This document shows, piece by piece, positions 1-10,876 of a stretch of 64,000 bases of DNA. The notes beneath the pieces were generated by a model. It was not told the DNA's origin and did not search any database. It saw only the letters and a program-made list of their open reading frames with translations. The position numbers and the translations under genes are program-made. The number at the start of each line of letters is the position of its first letter. The first letter of the stretch is position 1. Source of the DNA: Kalmusia sp. IMI 367209 (lineage: Eukaryota > Ascomycota > Dothideomycetes > Pleosporales > Didymosphaeriaceae); the NCBI GenBank assembly GCA_027946365.1, contig JAPEUQ010000002.1, positions 2,790,001 to 2,854,000 of the forward strand. The letters run 5' to 3'.

Positions 1-118
1 GCTATAATCTATGAGTATATGGGTTTCCCTTAGCAGTATAAGACGGTTCAATAGAATAAGTCTATTAATTGTGCAAAAATTCCATGATTAGATTTCTTAA
101 ATACTTGTGCGGTTTGCC
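1..118 (-). pseudogene. RIP-decayed partial copy of a HET-domain gene
   Basis: The left edge aligns with two pieces of the intact HET gene to its right. About 1-54 matches about 2678-2733, and about 60-118 matches about 2888-2965; the roughly 150 bp between those pieces is missing. Differences are mostly C-to-T or G-to-A (for example tccattggttgtgc in the intact gene against tctattaattgtgc here), as expected for RIP. Both copies face the same way. The relic encodes nothing intact and probably continues left of the window. Confidence 0.75.
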
Positions 119-1032
119 GAAACGCAGCTATCACGACAGGCCTTTGTCAGACGCCAAGTAGTGCCCGAAGTCCCTGATGTCTCTTAATCACTAGTATGAG
201 ACTTATACAAGATGACCTCGTTAGATAGCATATGTGGGCAGGGTATCACTATAGTATGGTTAACTATTGTTGAGAAGAGTCTCTTACCTCATGACTAGGA
301 GATAATAAGGACTTTTTGCGCAAACTGTAATCAAGTAGCAGTTCGTCTATCTACAGCTCACTTTTGCGTTCTCGAATTCATCATTTGATAACAGCTTGAA
401 CATTCAATTCATATTCAGCGATAGCATCTGAATTCATGAGACCGCGCGGATAGAATGCCGTTAGATAGCTATATAACCTTTCTATCAATAGTCTGCGTGC
501 CATTTGGGCTCTTTTGCAGTTTCCGTTCATCTGCGAAGGGACTGCTTGACCTCCTTTATGTCAGCGTTCTTGCTAGTAACATTCTTCGAAGCTGATAGCT
601 TCCACAGACTCTGCCATTCGCTCAACGAACCTCAAGTGAAGCAGAGTTTATAAGAAAGCTAGCCAGATTGCTAAAATTGATAATCTTCCTGCTAGGGTGG
701 TTTGTTCGCACGTGGCTATGCTGACACGCTTACATATACAGTGGGAATTTTGAACTCGTTAGCACTATGCACGCTCCTAGATTAATTACCTCTACAGATA
801 ATGCACTTACCATCGGACCAAAGTGGGAATACTCAACCTCGCACAAATTAGCTTGCATCCTATCCTACCCCTTAACATTGCACGAGACGCAAGGGCTTAT
901 TTTAAACATGGTGTGAACTACATGTATCTAAACAGTGTAAGTGTTAAGTGTCGAGATTCTGCTTACAGGGTCCCCCCCAGTGAGCCATGCACAATGGCAT
1001 ACTATCAACTGGTAGAGCACGTGATTGCGAAG
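119..1032. other. Intergenic, no gene seen
   Basis: This is AT-rich sequence left of the HET gene's stop codon. Short open frames here (for example one at about 823-1245, which overlaps the 3' end of the HET gene) lack any recognisable domain or splice pattern. It may hold more decayed repeat sequence, but only the first ~118 bp could be matched by eye. Confidence 0.5.
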
Positions 1033-3027
1033 CTACACAAGCTCTATGGCTTTGGGTTGTATCGCATTAAAATGGATACTGCTCATAAAACACGGCCCGA
1101 TATACTGATACCGCCCAGACTCGACCGGTCTAACCACAAACCCCATCTCCGTATGTGCCACATCCCTCCAAACCGTGCGAAAGGCTGGATGCTGGACAAT
1201 GTAGTCATCGACCTTAGTACCCTTCGGCCCGACGCCAACCTTTAATGGTGATTGAGATTGGGATATTAATAATATCGAATTGCAATTCATGACGTCGTCT
1301 AAGACATTTGAGTTTGCCTCTACGCCCTCTGCGTTGCAGGACACTGGATGACTTCCGTTCTTCACTCGAGCTCGATGTGGTAGTGAGTGCGAATTTTCTA
1401 TCACAGCATTGAGCACTCTATGGTAGAGTTGATGGATGCCCTTGGGTCTTGTGTCGTTGAAGAATGGACCGTCCATCTCGTTATCACCAGCGTCATTGTC
1501 AGGGTCGGGTATGGTCTCCTCGCGATCTACGAGAGCGGCTAAAAGAGCTTGAGACACTATTATCTGGGCTAGGCATATCGAGTCCTCGCCAAAGTCATCC
1601 AAGACTTCTAAGTTGTGAATAGGTACTTGTGCAGCAAGATCAATCGCGTTTTTGAGCGAAGAGGCCACCACGCCAACTTGCCCTGAGTAATGGACCATAA
1701 GTCGTAATATATGTTTATCGTTTGTTTTGTGATAAGAAAGTTTTTTGCTCTTTGACAGAAGAGAGTCCTCCCATGCGCGGTCCACGAAGAGATGACTACG
1801 GCGCGTAGTCGTCCAGTTCGGTACCCAGGAAGGGTAATCCGAGCAAACATTGGATAATGGACCAAAGCAAACAAGATGCCTGAAGATGGCTATTTCGTCT
1901 GTCTCAAAATATCTTCCGGTGACCTGGCGATATGTCTCGGGCCAGCTGGTAGTGTAGCCAGTGAACGTGTCCATAAGAGCCTGGGCATCACTAGCCATGC
2001 CAAGTAAGGCAAAGATTCTATCCTGGGGCAGTGCGCACACTGACATGTGCTGTTCCCAAAGGTATAAAAGTAGAGTGAGGCAACTACTTTGATCGATCAT
2101 CATGATGGTCCTAGCCGCGGATACAAACTCTGGTACACGGACAACAACGTGTTGAGACACGTATGGATAAGAAGCGCGGATTCCATCAGTGAGCCATTTC
2201 CAGCTGATCTTATGGCTACCACAACGTACTACGACGTCCCGCCCCAACGCGGCTTCTTGCAATATCCATCGCCGGCCGAACCATGGCCGGGAAAAGAATT
2301 TTCGAAATAACATTTCCCAATTAGAACCACAAATGGCCACTATGTCTCTTTGCAGCGGAGCTTGGCCGGATGCATCTACCACTCTCTGAAAATCATGGTC
2401 ATCGTCGCTTATCGCTGTGGAAGCTGCACTCCTCAGGGCAGCGAAAATGCTCCCAACGCTATCGCTGTCGACGGCTTCACCGAGCCAGATGTGAACCTTA
2501 CGAGCTTGCCGATAGATGTCCTTCATAAGCGGTACTTGAGTAGCTTTCTCACTTGAATCTTCTTGATTTAGACATATAGCGTCGATCCAAAGGTATCGAT
2601 GCTTGTGAGACTTTCGCAGACGTCTGAGCAATTTGTCCACGTTTCTGGTGACCGTGAGGAACGCATTACCGTCGCATGCTATCGTCTGCGAGAACACGGG
2701 TTCCCCCCAGCAGTATGAGACAGCTTCATAGTGAGACGTTGAGCTGCGTCCTTGGATGACGTCTCGGCGATTCACATGGCGTAGATGCGTTTCAATGGGC
2801 GACTGAAGGCTTGATGCAGGAGCTAACACGAGTACGCGGATGTCGTCAGCACGTTGCAAAGGTCGATAGATATATTTTGATACTAAATGAGATGAGTCCA
2901 TTGGTTGTGCAAAGATTCTTAGATCAGATTCCTTGATCGATTGCGGGGTTAGGTAGCCGAAACGCCTCAATTCGGGTTGTGCAGACAGAAGAGCCTTCTG
3001 ATTGGTCAATGTTCCTGACGATCCCAT
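1033..3027 (-). CDS. HET-domain (heterokaryon incompatibility) protein
   Basis: Single-exon gene of 664 aa starting at a true ATG. The HET domain (PF06985 type) begins near residue 100 with YEAVSYCWGE and continues through LWIDAICLNQED (about 145-157) and a QARKVHIWLGE motif (about 175-185), the three hallmark blocks. The rest, about 450 aa, has the usual divergent helical and loop character of these proteins, with YPSWVPNW near residue 400 also typical of the family. HET domains trigger incompatibility cell death after fusion of unlike hyphae in several fungi; a specific allorecognition role here is inference. No frame break was seen, in contrast to the decayed copy at the window's left edge. 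No signal peptide or membrane segment is evident. Confidence 0.9.
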   Translation of the reverse strand: MGSSGTLTNQKALLSAQPELRRFGYLTPQSIKESDLRIFAQPMDSSHLVSKYIYRPLQRADDIRVLVLAPASSLQSPIETHLRHVNRRDVIQGRSSTSHYEAVSYCWGEPVFSQTIACDGNAFLTVTRNVDKLLRRLRKSHKHRYLWIDAICLNQEDSSEKATQVPLMKDIYRQARKVHIWLGEAVDSDSVGSIFAALRSAASTAISDDDHDFQRVVDASGQAPLQRDIVAICGSNWEMLFRKFFSRPWFGRRWILQEAALGRDVVVRCGSHKISWKWLTDGIRASYPYVSQHVVVRVPEFVSAARTIMMIDQSSCLTLLLYLWEQHMSVCALPQDRIFALLGMASDAQALMDTFTGYTTSWPETYRQVTGRYFETDEIAIFRHLVCFGPLSNVCSDYPSWVPNWTTTRRSHLFVDRAWEDSLLSKSKKLSYHKTNDKHILRLMVHYSGQVGVVASSLKNAIDLAAQVPIHNLEVLDDFGEDSICLAQIIVSQALLAALVDREETIPDPDNDAGDNEMDGPFFNDTRPKGIHQLYHRVLNAVIENSHSLPHRARVKNGSHPVSCNAEGVEANSNVLDDVMNCNSILLISQSQSPLKVGVGPKGTKVDDYIVQHPAFRTVWRDVAHTEMGFVVRPVESGRYQYIGPCFMSSIHFNAIQPKAIELV

Positions 3028-4774
3028 GTCACGAAATTTACCTATGCAAGAACTGGAATAAAGGCCTTTCTTATATACTAGTTAAGTGCATTGGTCCAAC
3101 ACTCCCATTCTGCTTCGTGGACGTAGCATAGTAATTCTTCAATCTTGAACCTGATTAGCGAAAGATTCTATTGAGTATCTAGCAAAATGTACGGTAGCCG
3201 AATACTGTGTTTGGGTCGTGAGGGATCACAAAAATCATCCATTGAAAGACCTTGCTAACTCTACAACAAGTATACCTCAACTCGAGCTTCACAACCAGGG
3301 GTTGCTATTATTGACTATATGGTGAAGTGCCAAGCGTAGGAAAAGCAATGAACGAATCGTAGCAGCTTCATTAACGATGAATGGCTATATCAGATACTAA
3401 GCCGTTTGCACATGCTATTATCGCCTATCCCTGTCAGTTGGACTTATATGTTTCGTCTCCTTTTCTACACAATGGTTTACATGCTAACTGTAAGAAATTC
3501 CTTCCCTTAACTCTGAAGAGTAACGGTAGAATCCTGACAGTCAGGCAGACAACGTGTCAGCTTGCGTTATTGTTGATGGACGACGAGGTTCTATCGAGTA
3601 ACTCACTAGACTTTTGAGGTCGAAATGGTGTATTTTGCATGGAGATTCCCGTATTCAAAACTTCGTAAGCCGAAATTGAACGCGAGTAGTTCCATCCTTG
3701 CTCTCTGAGATGACTGAAAGAGATACTGATGTTGAGCTATAGTGGGTAAATGATCTTGTCAAGAAGTCATATGTATGTTCGCTGGAGATCTGATTGCACG
3801 TTATGCATTGAATAACACTTGAATGTACCTGTCCAACTATCTGACAGCTCCTGTCACCGCTGAGCTTCGCGTAGCTTGTCCGGAATGACTCTGGATTCTA
3901 GACAAAAAAAGCGGCTCCTCATCACAATAATCAGCTCGATGTGCCACATGCAACGTTGAAAGTCCGACCCTGCCTATTAGCGTGACATTACAGACGTCTC
4001 TCCGCAGATGGCAGACACCATTAAGGCCCATGCTCCAAGACAATTTGACAAACGCGAATCCAGCTACAACACCCTCTACCAAAGAAGAGACAGTACCGGG
4101 TCTACCAATAGATAAGATCATCTTGTTTCCAGTGCTTGTCATAGTAACGATGAGAGCTAGTACGTTTACGCTATATATATTTCTTTTTTTCTCATTCCAG
4201 GCGACTTCATTAACAAATATGATGTAAGAATGCTGGCTCTACAAAGGTCTACGGTTTTGTGCGTTGTTTCACTCAGGAAAATTGGGGCCATGTTTGTTGA
4301 ATCCTTTCGGATCTGCAACTTTTGTAATAATTGATAAGAACTAGTCTACTAAAAGCAAGGGTTCTCCTTCGCTCAACTTTACTTGAAGCATTCTACCGGC
4401 GGACTAGCTTTATTTCTGTTTCAGGACAGTATGAGCAAGTGTGGTACGTCTATCGATGAAAATGTAGTTGAGGATGGTTGATAATGGGTTGCTTGACAGA
4501 CGGGCCGGAAAACCCTCGCCACCAAGTTTTTGTTAGCTTCAGACATCAACTCATCGACTCGCTGCTACCGCTTCATATGTGTATTCATTCGCACTTTGTT
4601 GATACATAGCAAATTGATCCTTCCGTATATAAGAAAACATAAGAGATCAAAATGTGTGTGTACTGGTGCATTCCTGATGACCAGAAAGATTCCAAAGAAA
4701 TGCTGAACGCCAATATTATCCGGTACAAATCCAGTCGTCAATCGTCACCCCGTTGCAACTTTTGCTTTGATGAA
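3028..4774. other. Long intergenic stretch, no supported gene
   Basis: About 1.7 kb between the HET gene and the next minus-strand gene. Several 60-105 codon frames occur on both strands (for example 3837-4142 minus), but none shows a domain, signal peptide or convincing splice structure. It should hold the promoter of the HET gene at its left end. Confidence 0.5.
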
Positions 4775-5352
4775 TCAAGCGCCTTGCCTCGCCTTCTCCG
4801 CGCAGATCAGAGCGATTATGCGCGACAGCTCGGCGCTCTGTGCAAATTGCTCCTGCTTGGTCTGCTCGTCGACGTCTTCGCTTGCAGCAATGTCATTGCT
4901 GACCTTCAGCATCCTGTTCTGGAGCGACAAAAGCTTTGAAAGTGTGTTGTCAAGGAAAGGGGCAGAGAAGGTGATATTGGTGGGCGACTGGCCGGAGTTC
5001 GGTACGCGGATATCGAGCTTGCGCGGAGCCTTCTTCGTCTTCGGCGCCTGGACAGCAGGAGGAGGCGATTGGGGCCTTACAAAATGTTAATAGAGGGCAC
5101 TTATGAGTACACGTGTAAACCGTACTTCTCTCGCTCGACGAAAGTCATGTTCTCTGCCATCTCGGCGACGCGGTTCGCGATCCGAGATGCCATGATTGTG
5201 TACGGCGATGCGTGCTGCAAGGCACCATTTGTGGCGCCATTAGTCGCATTTTGCGTCTTCTTCGTCGCAGTGCCTGCGGACTTCTTCATCCGAGAGACGG
5301 GGGCCTTGTTGGTTGTGCGGTTTACCGGCGCAGAGGCGACCGAGGCAGGCAT
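4775..5352 (-). CDS. Small hypothetical protein, basic N-terminus and helical C-terminus
   Basis: Two exons, 5126-5352 and 4775-5075, with a 50 nt intron (GTACGG donor, CTATTAAC branch-like site, GTAAG acceptor) give 175 aa in one consistent frame. The first ~50 residues are rich in Ala, Thr, Asn and Lys. Residues about 51-75 hold a likely helix (MASRIANRVAEMAENM). A Pro/Lys-rich linker follows, then a predicted coiled-coil-like stretch (LLSLQNRMLKVSNDIAAS onward) to the C-terminus. I do not recognise the family. The divergent acyltransferase gene starts about 470 bp away, so the two may share a promoter. The gene looks real because both exons are open, the intron signals are good and the composition is protein-like. 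Confidence 0.65.
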
Positions 5353-5822
5353 CGTGATAGTTAGTCGTAAGAGTGTTGTCTGGTAGATTTTTGATCTGAA
5401 AATTCTTTGATTAGTCGAAATCTAAGCGTTAGGTGCGAAGCGTAAAAGAGCTCGCGTGCAAGTAGGAGCTGCGTACACCTTGTAGGAGACGACGCGTGGG
5501 GGCTACGAGAACTTACGATCAAGTTTTATGGTAATGCAGGCAACGGTTCAATGTGCGATCCAGAAGTTGCAGTAAAAGACGTGTCAAGTTGGTCGAGAAA
5601 AGAGGAGCTGGAGTCCAAGCGGAGTTCTTCCCATGGCGCTCCTCGAAAGTTGGTCGGAGGCGCCACAACGACGTCATTGCAACGTCCTGCCGCTGATCGA
5701 CGCATCCAGACGCCGTTCCCAGCCACCCGCCGACGTCAACGGCCCAGGAACTTGATATCCACTTCCGTTCGACTTCACATATCGATCAACCATGTGCTTT
5801 GGTATTGTATTCTGAGTACAAG

Positions 5823-8035
5823 ATGAATTCGCCTGCCATCAAAAAGAAGAAGGATGATTTCGGTGCAGGATTAAAGGTATCGAAGCAAAGCATCCCGCCT
5901 GAAGAGCATCCCGCAGGGCCTCCTAAATATGGCGAATTATCGCAGGCCGAGCGCGCCTTCACGCTGGCTTCGACATTCCTCTCCGGTGTGCTTGCGTGAG
6001 TAACCTTAAGTCGGAGTCTGTCGCGTGCGAACAATACATCTGACCTGCTTGCAGCATCAACGCAGCGCAATTCCTAGGAGCACCGCTCAAGCTGATCGAT
6101 CCCGTCTTTTACGAGGGTTACATGGCTTACACCAAAGAGTGTTTCGCTATCCTCATTACATGCTTGACACAATGGTGGGCGCCGACCAAGGTCAGAGTCA
6201 GCGGAGACTCAAGCATGATCGGCCAGTTGATCAAGACGAAAGATGGTAGCCTCAAATGTAATTTTTCGGAACGCTTGGTACTCATGGCGAATCACCAGCT
6301 GTATACCGACTGGTTGTATCTTTGGTGGATCGCCTACACTAATGGCATGCATGGCTTCGTCTACATCATTTTGAAAGAGTCATTGAAGAATATTCCTCTC
6401 ATAGGATGGGGAGCACAATTCTACAACTTCATTTTTCTTTCACGAAATTGGGAAAACGACCAACGCCGCTTCAAGAAACATCTTTCACTGCTTAACAAGC
6501 CGAATGACCCGATGTGGCTCATTATTTTTCCTGAAGGGACAAACTTGTCGGCGACAACGCGCGAAAGAAGTAAAAGGTGGGCCGACAAGAACGGACTCGA
6601 AGATATGAAGCATCAGCTCCTCCCACGAAGTACAGGCCTACGCTTCTGTCTGAATGAGTTAAAAGAGACTAATGAGTGGCTGTACGACTGCACGATCGCG
6701 TACGAAGGCGTACCTCCAGGTCAATTTGGTCAGGACATCTTCACCCTGCAATCATCATTCTTCGAGGGACGCCCTCCTAAGTCGGTGAACATGCATTGGC
6801 GTCGCTTTCACGTTGACACGATACCTATTCAGAATACCAAAGCGTTTGAGGTATGGCTACGCAATCGATGGCGAGAAAAGGACTATATGTTGGAATATTT
6901 CAACCGCCACAACCGATTCCCAGCTGAGGAATTCTGGAAAGATCATCTTGACATGGGTGATCGCAGCTCGCAGAGTCAGAGCATTCGTACTGTGCCTCGT
7001 CCTGCAGTCCAAATCGAGACTCAGGTCAAATCTGCCAATTGGAACGAATTTGTCAAGATCTTTGCACCTGTTACGAGCGTCTTGATGGCTCTATCAGTCG
7101 CGTACGGCGCATCGCCGAATGATTTTATCCCAGGTGGAGGGAAATTTTTGGAGCAACACATGAAAGCTTTACTGAGCGGTGGCGAACTCAAGGGGCTTCC
7201 AGGTCCCGACGAGCTTGAAAAGCTAATAGAAGGCGCTTCAAGACTGGGAGCAAATCAAGAAGCTGATGCTAATAACAAGGCCCGCGTGCAGCAGCTGACT
7301 CAGGAGAACTTGGCCAAACTTGTAAAAGAAACAGCAATCAAGAACGGGATGGTAATGCCAGGTGGAATGCGACGGGTGAGCACAGCGTTACCGCAAGCAC
7401 CAACAAAGACTTTGAATACTTCTACAGTACCAAAAGCGAAGAGCGCGGTGGTGCCTAATGGCGCTAGAAAACCTGCCGTAGGGGCGTCTAAACCCTCACG
7501 AACTACAAAGGAGGCAGCAGTGGGGGCAAGATCGAAACAACCCGAAAAACTACAGGAGATGCGTGAAGTCATGACTAGCTCCGGCGTCAAAATCAAAATT
7601 CCCAAGACCGACGTGGACAAAGCAAAGGAGACGGGGACCATTAAGACCAAGAATGGTCTCACTATCAAAGTCGCCAAGAAAGAAATCGAAGCAGCGGAAG
7701 CAAGGAAAGGTACTACATTCGTAACCTCATCCGGTATTCCGATCAAGGTCACCCCAAGTGGAGCTGTCACAGTAGAACAGAAACCACAAATGGGGAGTGC
7801 CACGTCATCCCAACCTACCAAACCGAAGTACGTGTTCAAGCCAAACACTGATCTCCCCAATGCTGCTTCCACACCTAAGACCAGCGGAATTCCTACCACA
7901 CCCAAGAAGCCTATTACAACGAATGGCACGGTCAAGAAAACCACTCCTGCTCCAGCGAAGAAGCAAGCTACTAAGCCTACGACTGCGCAAGCAAAAGGGC
8001 AGACACCCAAGCAGGTTAAGAAAACGAATACATGA
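5823..8035 (+). CDS. PlsC-family lysophospholipid acyltransferase with long basic tail
   Basis: Exons 5823-5995 and 6055-8035 (59 nt intron, GTGAGT to TTGCAG) give 717 aa. The acyltransferase core carries the NHQLYTDW block (NHx4D catalytic motif) and FPEGT (motif III). Together with the hydrophobic segments around the N-terminus this fits an ER-membrane 1-acyl-glycerophosphate or lysophosphatidylinositol/lysocardiolipin acyltransferase of the LPGAT1/ALCAT1/yeast Cst26 type. Such enzymes move an acyl group from acyl-CoA to a lysophospholipid. After a short hydrophobic stretch (VTSVLMALSVAYG) comes an unusual 300-residue basic, Ala/Lys/Thr/Pro-rich tail. It includes three degenerate copies of an SGvkIKv-like motif (around SSGVKIKIP, KNGLTIKVA and SSGIPIKVT). 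The exact substrate cannot be read from sequence. A TTG lies upstream in frame, but the ATG at 5823 is the natural start. Confidence 0.88.
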
Positions 8036-8270
8036 GGCAGGAGAGCCGATTTGTCGCGATTGCATGGAATACGTCACAGACCATGAAACGTTGCGACTCA
8101 AAGACTGTAGTTGTAACTGCAAACGCTTCTCTAGTCATTGAAGAGATCAGCTTGGAATTGAAAGACTTTCCGTTCCATATCATAACCAGACTTAAGACTT
8201 TAAAGACTTTTAATGATCAGAGTTCAGCTAGCTACCACATCACTAGCACTGAGAACCTGCACCTCTTGCA

Positions 8271-8867
8271 ATGCGCCTTTATAGCTATGCTCTTGTTACG
8301 CTGCTGTCATCGGTCATTCACGCCACTTTGTTGCAACGGGGATGGACCTGGACCAGTAATCAGAATTTCAATGGATCAATCCAGCTCAACCATATCCAAG
8401 CCGGCAAGCCTTTAAACCCCGGCTACTTTTTAACGCCGAGCCCCAAGAATCAGACATCATCTACGCCAGACGACATATGGCCCAACCTGCCCTATCCTGG
8501 ATTTTGGACTTGTCCCCACGATACACCCCTCCCGCCTAATACAGAAGATTGCCTTCAAGTTATCACAAACACTTACCAGACATACGGCAATATGACCATC
8601 GACGTGCCTCCGGACCGGTGTATACACATCGCCTACCGGTCGTGTCTGATGTATACATGTTCTTCGCCATGTGGGGGGTTTTCGTGGAATACGTACGAGT
8701 GGTATAGCCTTGCGGTACACCTTAGGAATAGCTGTATCTTGCAACTAGGTGGCGGTGGGTATGTACAGAGACAACCGGGAGGAAAGGATGAAGCATTTGT
8801 GTATCGGATGGGGCTGACGCATGTCGATGGAGTGGATGGGCTTATGACGCCTCCTATTGTGTGCTAA
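8271..8867 (+). CDS. Secreted cysteine-rich protein, candidate effector
   Basis: Single-exon 198 aa protein. The first ~18 residues (MRLYSYALVTLLSSVIHA) form a classical signal peptide ending in a good cleavage site. The mature chain contains eight cysteines, an even number compatible with four disulfides, several N-glycosylation sequons (for example NGS, NQT, NMT) and many Trp, Tyr and Pro. There is no membrane segment or GPI signal. No named domain was recognised. Small size, secretion and cysteine content fit apoplastic effector-like or surface proteins of plant-associated fungi, but that is inference. A G6 run at about 8675-8681 is in frame here, and removing one base would destroy the C-terminus, so the given frame is likely right. 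Confidence 0.75.
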   Translation: MRLYSYALVTLLSSVIHATLLQRGWTWTSNQNFNGSIQLNHIQAGKPLNPGYFLTPSPKNQTSSTPDDIWPNLPYPGFWTCPHDTPLPPNTEDCLQVITNTYQTYGNMTIDVPPDRCIHIAYRSCLMYTCSSPCGGFSWNTYEWYSLAVHLRNSCILQLGGGGYVQRQPGGKDEAFVYRMGLTHVDGVDGLMTPPIVC

Positions 8868-9273
8868 TGGGGCATGGTGTGTTGCGACACGGTTGATTTA
8901 GGTGCGACGTGATAGAACGAATACGCAGAGATACCGTAGATGGGTTGAGGTTTGCTTCCATATACGCTTACGATACACAAGTATGTCTTACTCTCTATGA
9001 CAATCAAATATCCCCTTGAATAATTCCTTTGCTTCGCGATAATACCATGTAATTTCGCCCCCACAAAGATGACGACTGGCGTTGCCGTAGATTGGCCATA
9101 CCCCGGCCCGCGCTACCGTGCCACGATCTACGTCATAGCGGCGACATGCAGCTCAACCCTGACGAAAGCAAGATCGCAATGTGGCGCTAGCATACCATCA
9201 TCGGTCGTCTTATCGACTTTCATCGACTTTTGCATAGTCCCGTCGAACGAATTGCATACTCGACGATCAAACC
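8868..9273. other. Intergenic, probable promoter of the next gene
   Basis: About 400 bp between two plus-strand genes. GC content rises towards the downstream start codon. No gene or distinct repeat was seen. Confidence 0.5.
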
Positions 9274-10216
9274 ATGACCTCCTTCATCCAGAACATCCTC
9301 TGGAACAGCGTGTCCGGCTTCGTGGAGGCGGGCACACGCACAGCAGGTGGATACGCAGGCGATGCGTTAATCAAAGCGGGTGACCTGTTGGAAAACGGTG
9401 GCCGTGGGCTGGGGAATAGTATGTGTCTACCTCTCCATTTATCGCTCAGTTGTTTCCTTGTATCATCTTTCGACACGTAGCGAAGAAGGAATTGAACGTG
9501 TACATCACAATGCTAACAAAGTGCCAGGCATCGAACGCAAAGCGACCGGCCTCGGTGGCTCCATCAGCGGTCAAACCTACCAGCCCTCAGCCAAACCTCT
9601 CCCCTCCACCGCCCGCCGTCCTGCGGCGCACCGCTCAAACTCCCTCCCTGCGAACTCTAAGCCTACCACTGGAACGCCGCTAGGGGCGAAGAAGAACCCC
9701 GGTGCTGGTGCTGGTGCAGCAAAGAAGCAGATTGGCAATGGCGTCACTGGTGCAAAGGGTACTGCGGGTGGTCTAGTTGGTGGTGCAAAAGGCGCGGTAG
9801 GAGGAGTCGGAAAGGGCCTAGGAAGCGTGAACAAGGGCGTGGGAGGAGCCGTCAGCGGCGCGAAGAGCACGGCGACACGAAACCTGCCAAAGCCGTATCC
9901 GCAGAGCTCCGCTGCGGCGAACAAGACTTCCAATTTGCCTAAACCTTACGGCAACACGAGCTCTACCAACAAATCGTCCACACTACCTAAACCATATGGT
10001 AACAACAGTGCATTCCCGTCGAACGAGAAGAAAACGGCTGTCCGACCAGGCCAGAGCAAGCCGTTCAAACCTGAGCAAAAAGATGAGCCAAAGCCGTATC
10101 CGGGGACGAACACGTTGCCTGGGCAGGCGAGCAAGACGCCGGTGAAGAAGTATAAGCCCTTGCCGAGGTTGGCTGCGCCGGCGGAGACGGGCCAGGTGAA
10201 GCATCTCGCTTTCTAA
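9274..10216 (+). CDS. Low-complexity protein with Gly-rich helix and PKPYG repeats
   Basis: Exons 9274-9418 and 9528-10216 (109 nt intron, GTATGT to GTGCCAG) give 277 aa. The frame closes only with this join. The N-terminal ~50 residues include an amphipathic stretch. The middle is a Gly/Ala/Lys/Val-rich segment with an 11-residue-like rhythm (GAKGTAGGLVGGAKGAVGG), resembling glycine-zipper or LEA-like sequence. The C-terminal half carries three near-identical NLPKPYG or TLPKPYG motifs and later PKPYPG, a proline-tyrosine repeat. There is no signal peptide. I do not recognise the family. A membrane-adhering or stress-related disordered protein is possible, but function is unknown. Confidence 0.75.
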
Positions 10217-10876
10217 GGGATTCTACTACAGTAAAAGATTTGTTGGTCTGTGTGATTATCGTTATTACGGCGTTACATGGGATTGAATGATTGTACAAAT
10301 AATTTTGGTTGGGACGGATGGCTACCAATCCGCGGCTTGTGTCTGAATTGAGAACACGATGTGAAACGAATTACATTGCTAGTAACACGCACAACGCTCC
10401 TTTATGGGTTACGAAGGATATACTTTGCGAGATCGGCGTAAGTGTGAGGATCGCATAGTAGTGCATTGTATCTCCTGCAACCACTCGGTGAACACCAACA
10501 ACACAGCAACTTGCTGACCGCATTGCCTTGTCCTCACGTCCTTGCTGCCCCGAATGTCCGGACAGCAAGTACTTAACTCCGCCCATGTAGGACAATAGCA
10601 ACGCACCAACTTGCCGTTGTGATCAGCGTGCATAGGTCCCAATTTACCCCGCATATCATACCCTTCGGCCATTCCCCAACAAGTAGGTCGACACGCAGAT
10701 CGCCTCACATCATCGTCTTCGGCTCGCTTTTTGGAGGCCGAATCCAGGTCCGAAGGCGTCTGTGGCGTGGGGTCAAGCTTTCGGGCGGCGGGCTTGGGTG
10801 TGCTTAAGTTTTGGGCATCGGCCCTGCTTGTTCAAAATATCATTGTCCGTTCTAGCAGTGCGCTTGTCTTTCGAAA
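10217..10876. other. Intergenic, no supported gene
   Basis: About 660 bp. An open frame on the minus strand (about 10409-10708) is Cys- and Arg-rich but has no start context, domain or splice support. The right end is the promoter of the MFS gene. Confidence 0.45.

Noticed and set aside
7300..8010. 236-codon minus-strand open frame, hydrophobic
   Set aside because: It is antisense to the Lys/Thr-rich tail of the acyltransferase; Lys codons read backwards give Phe/Leu.
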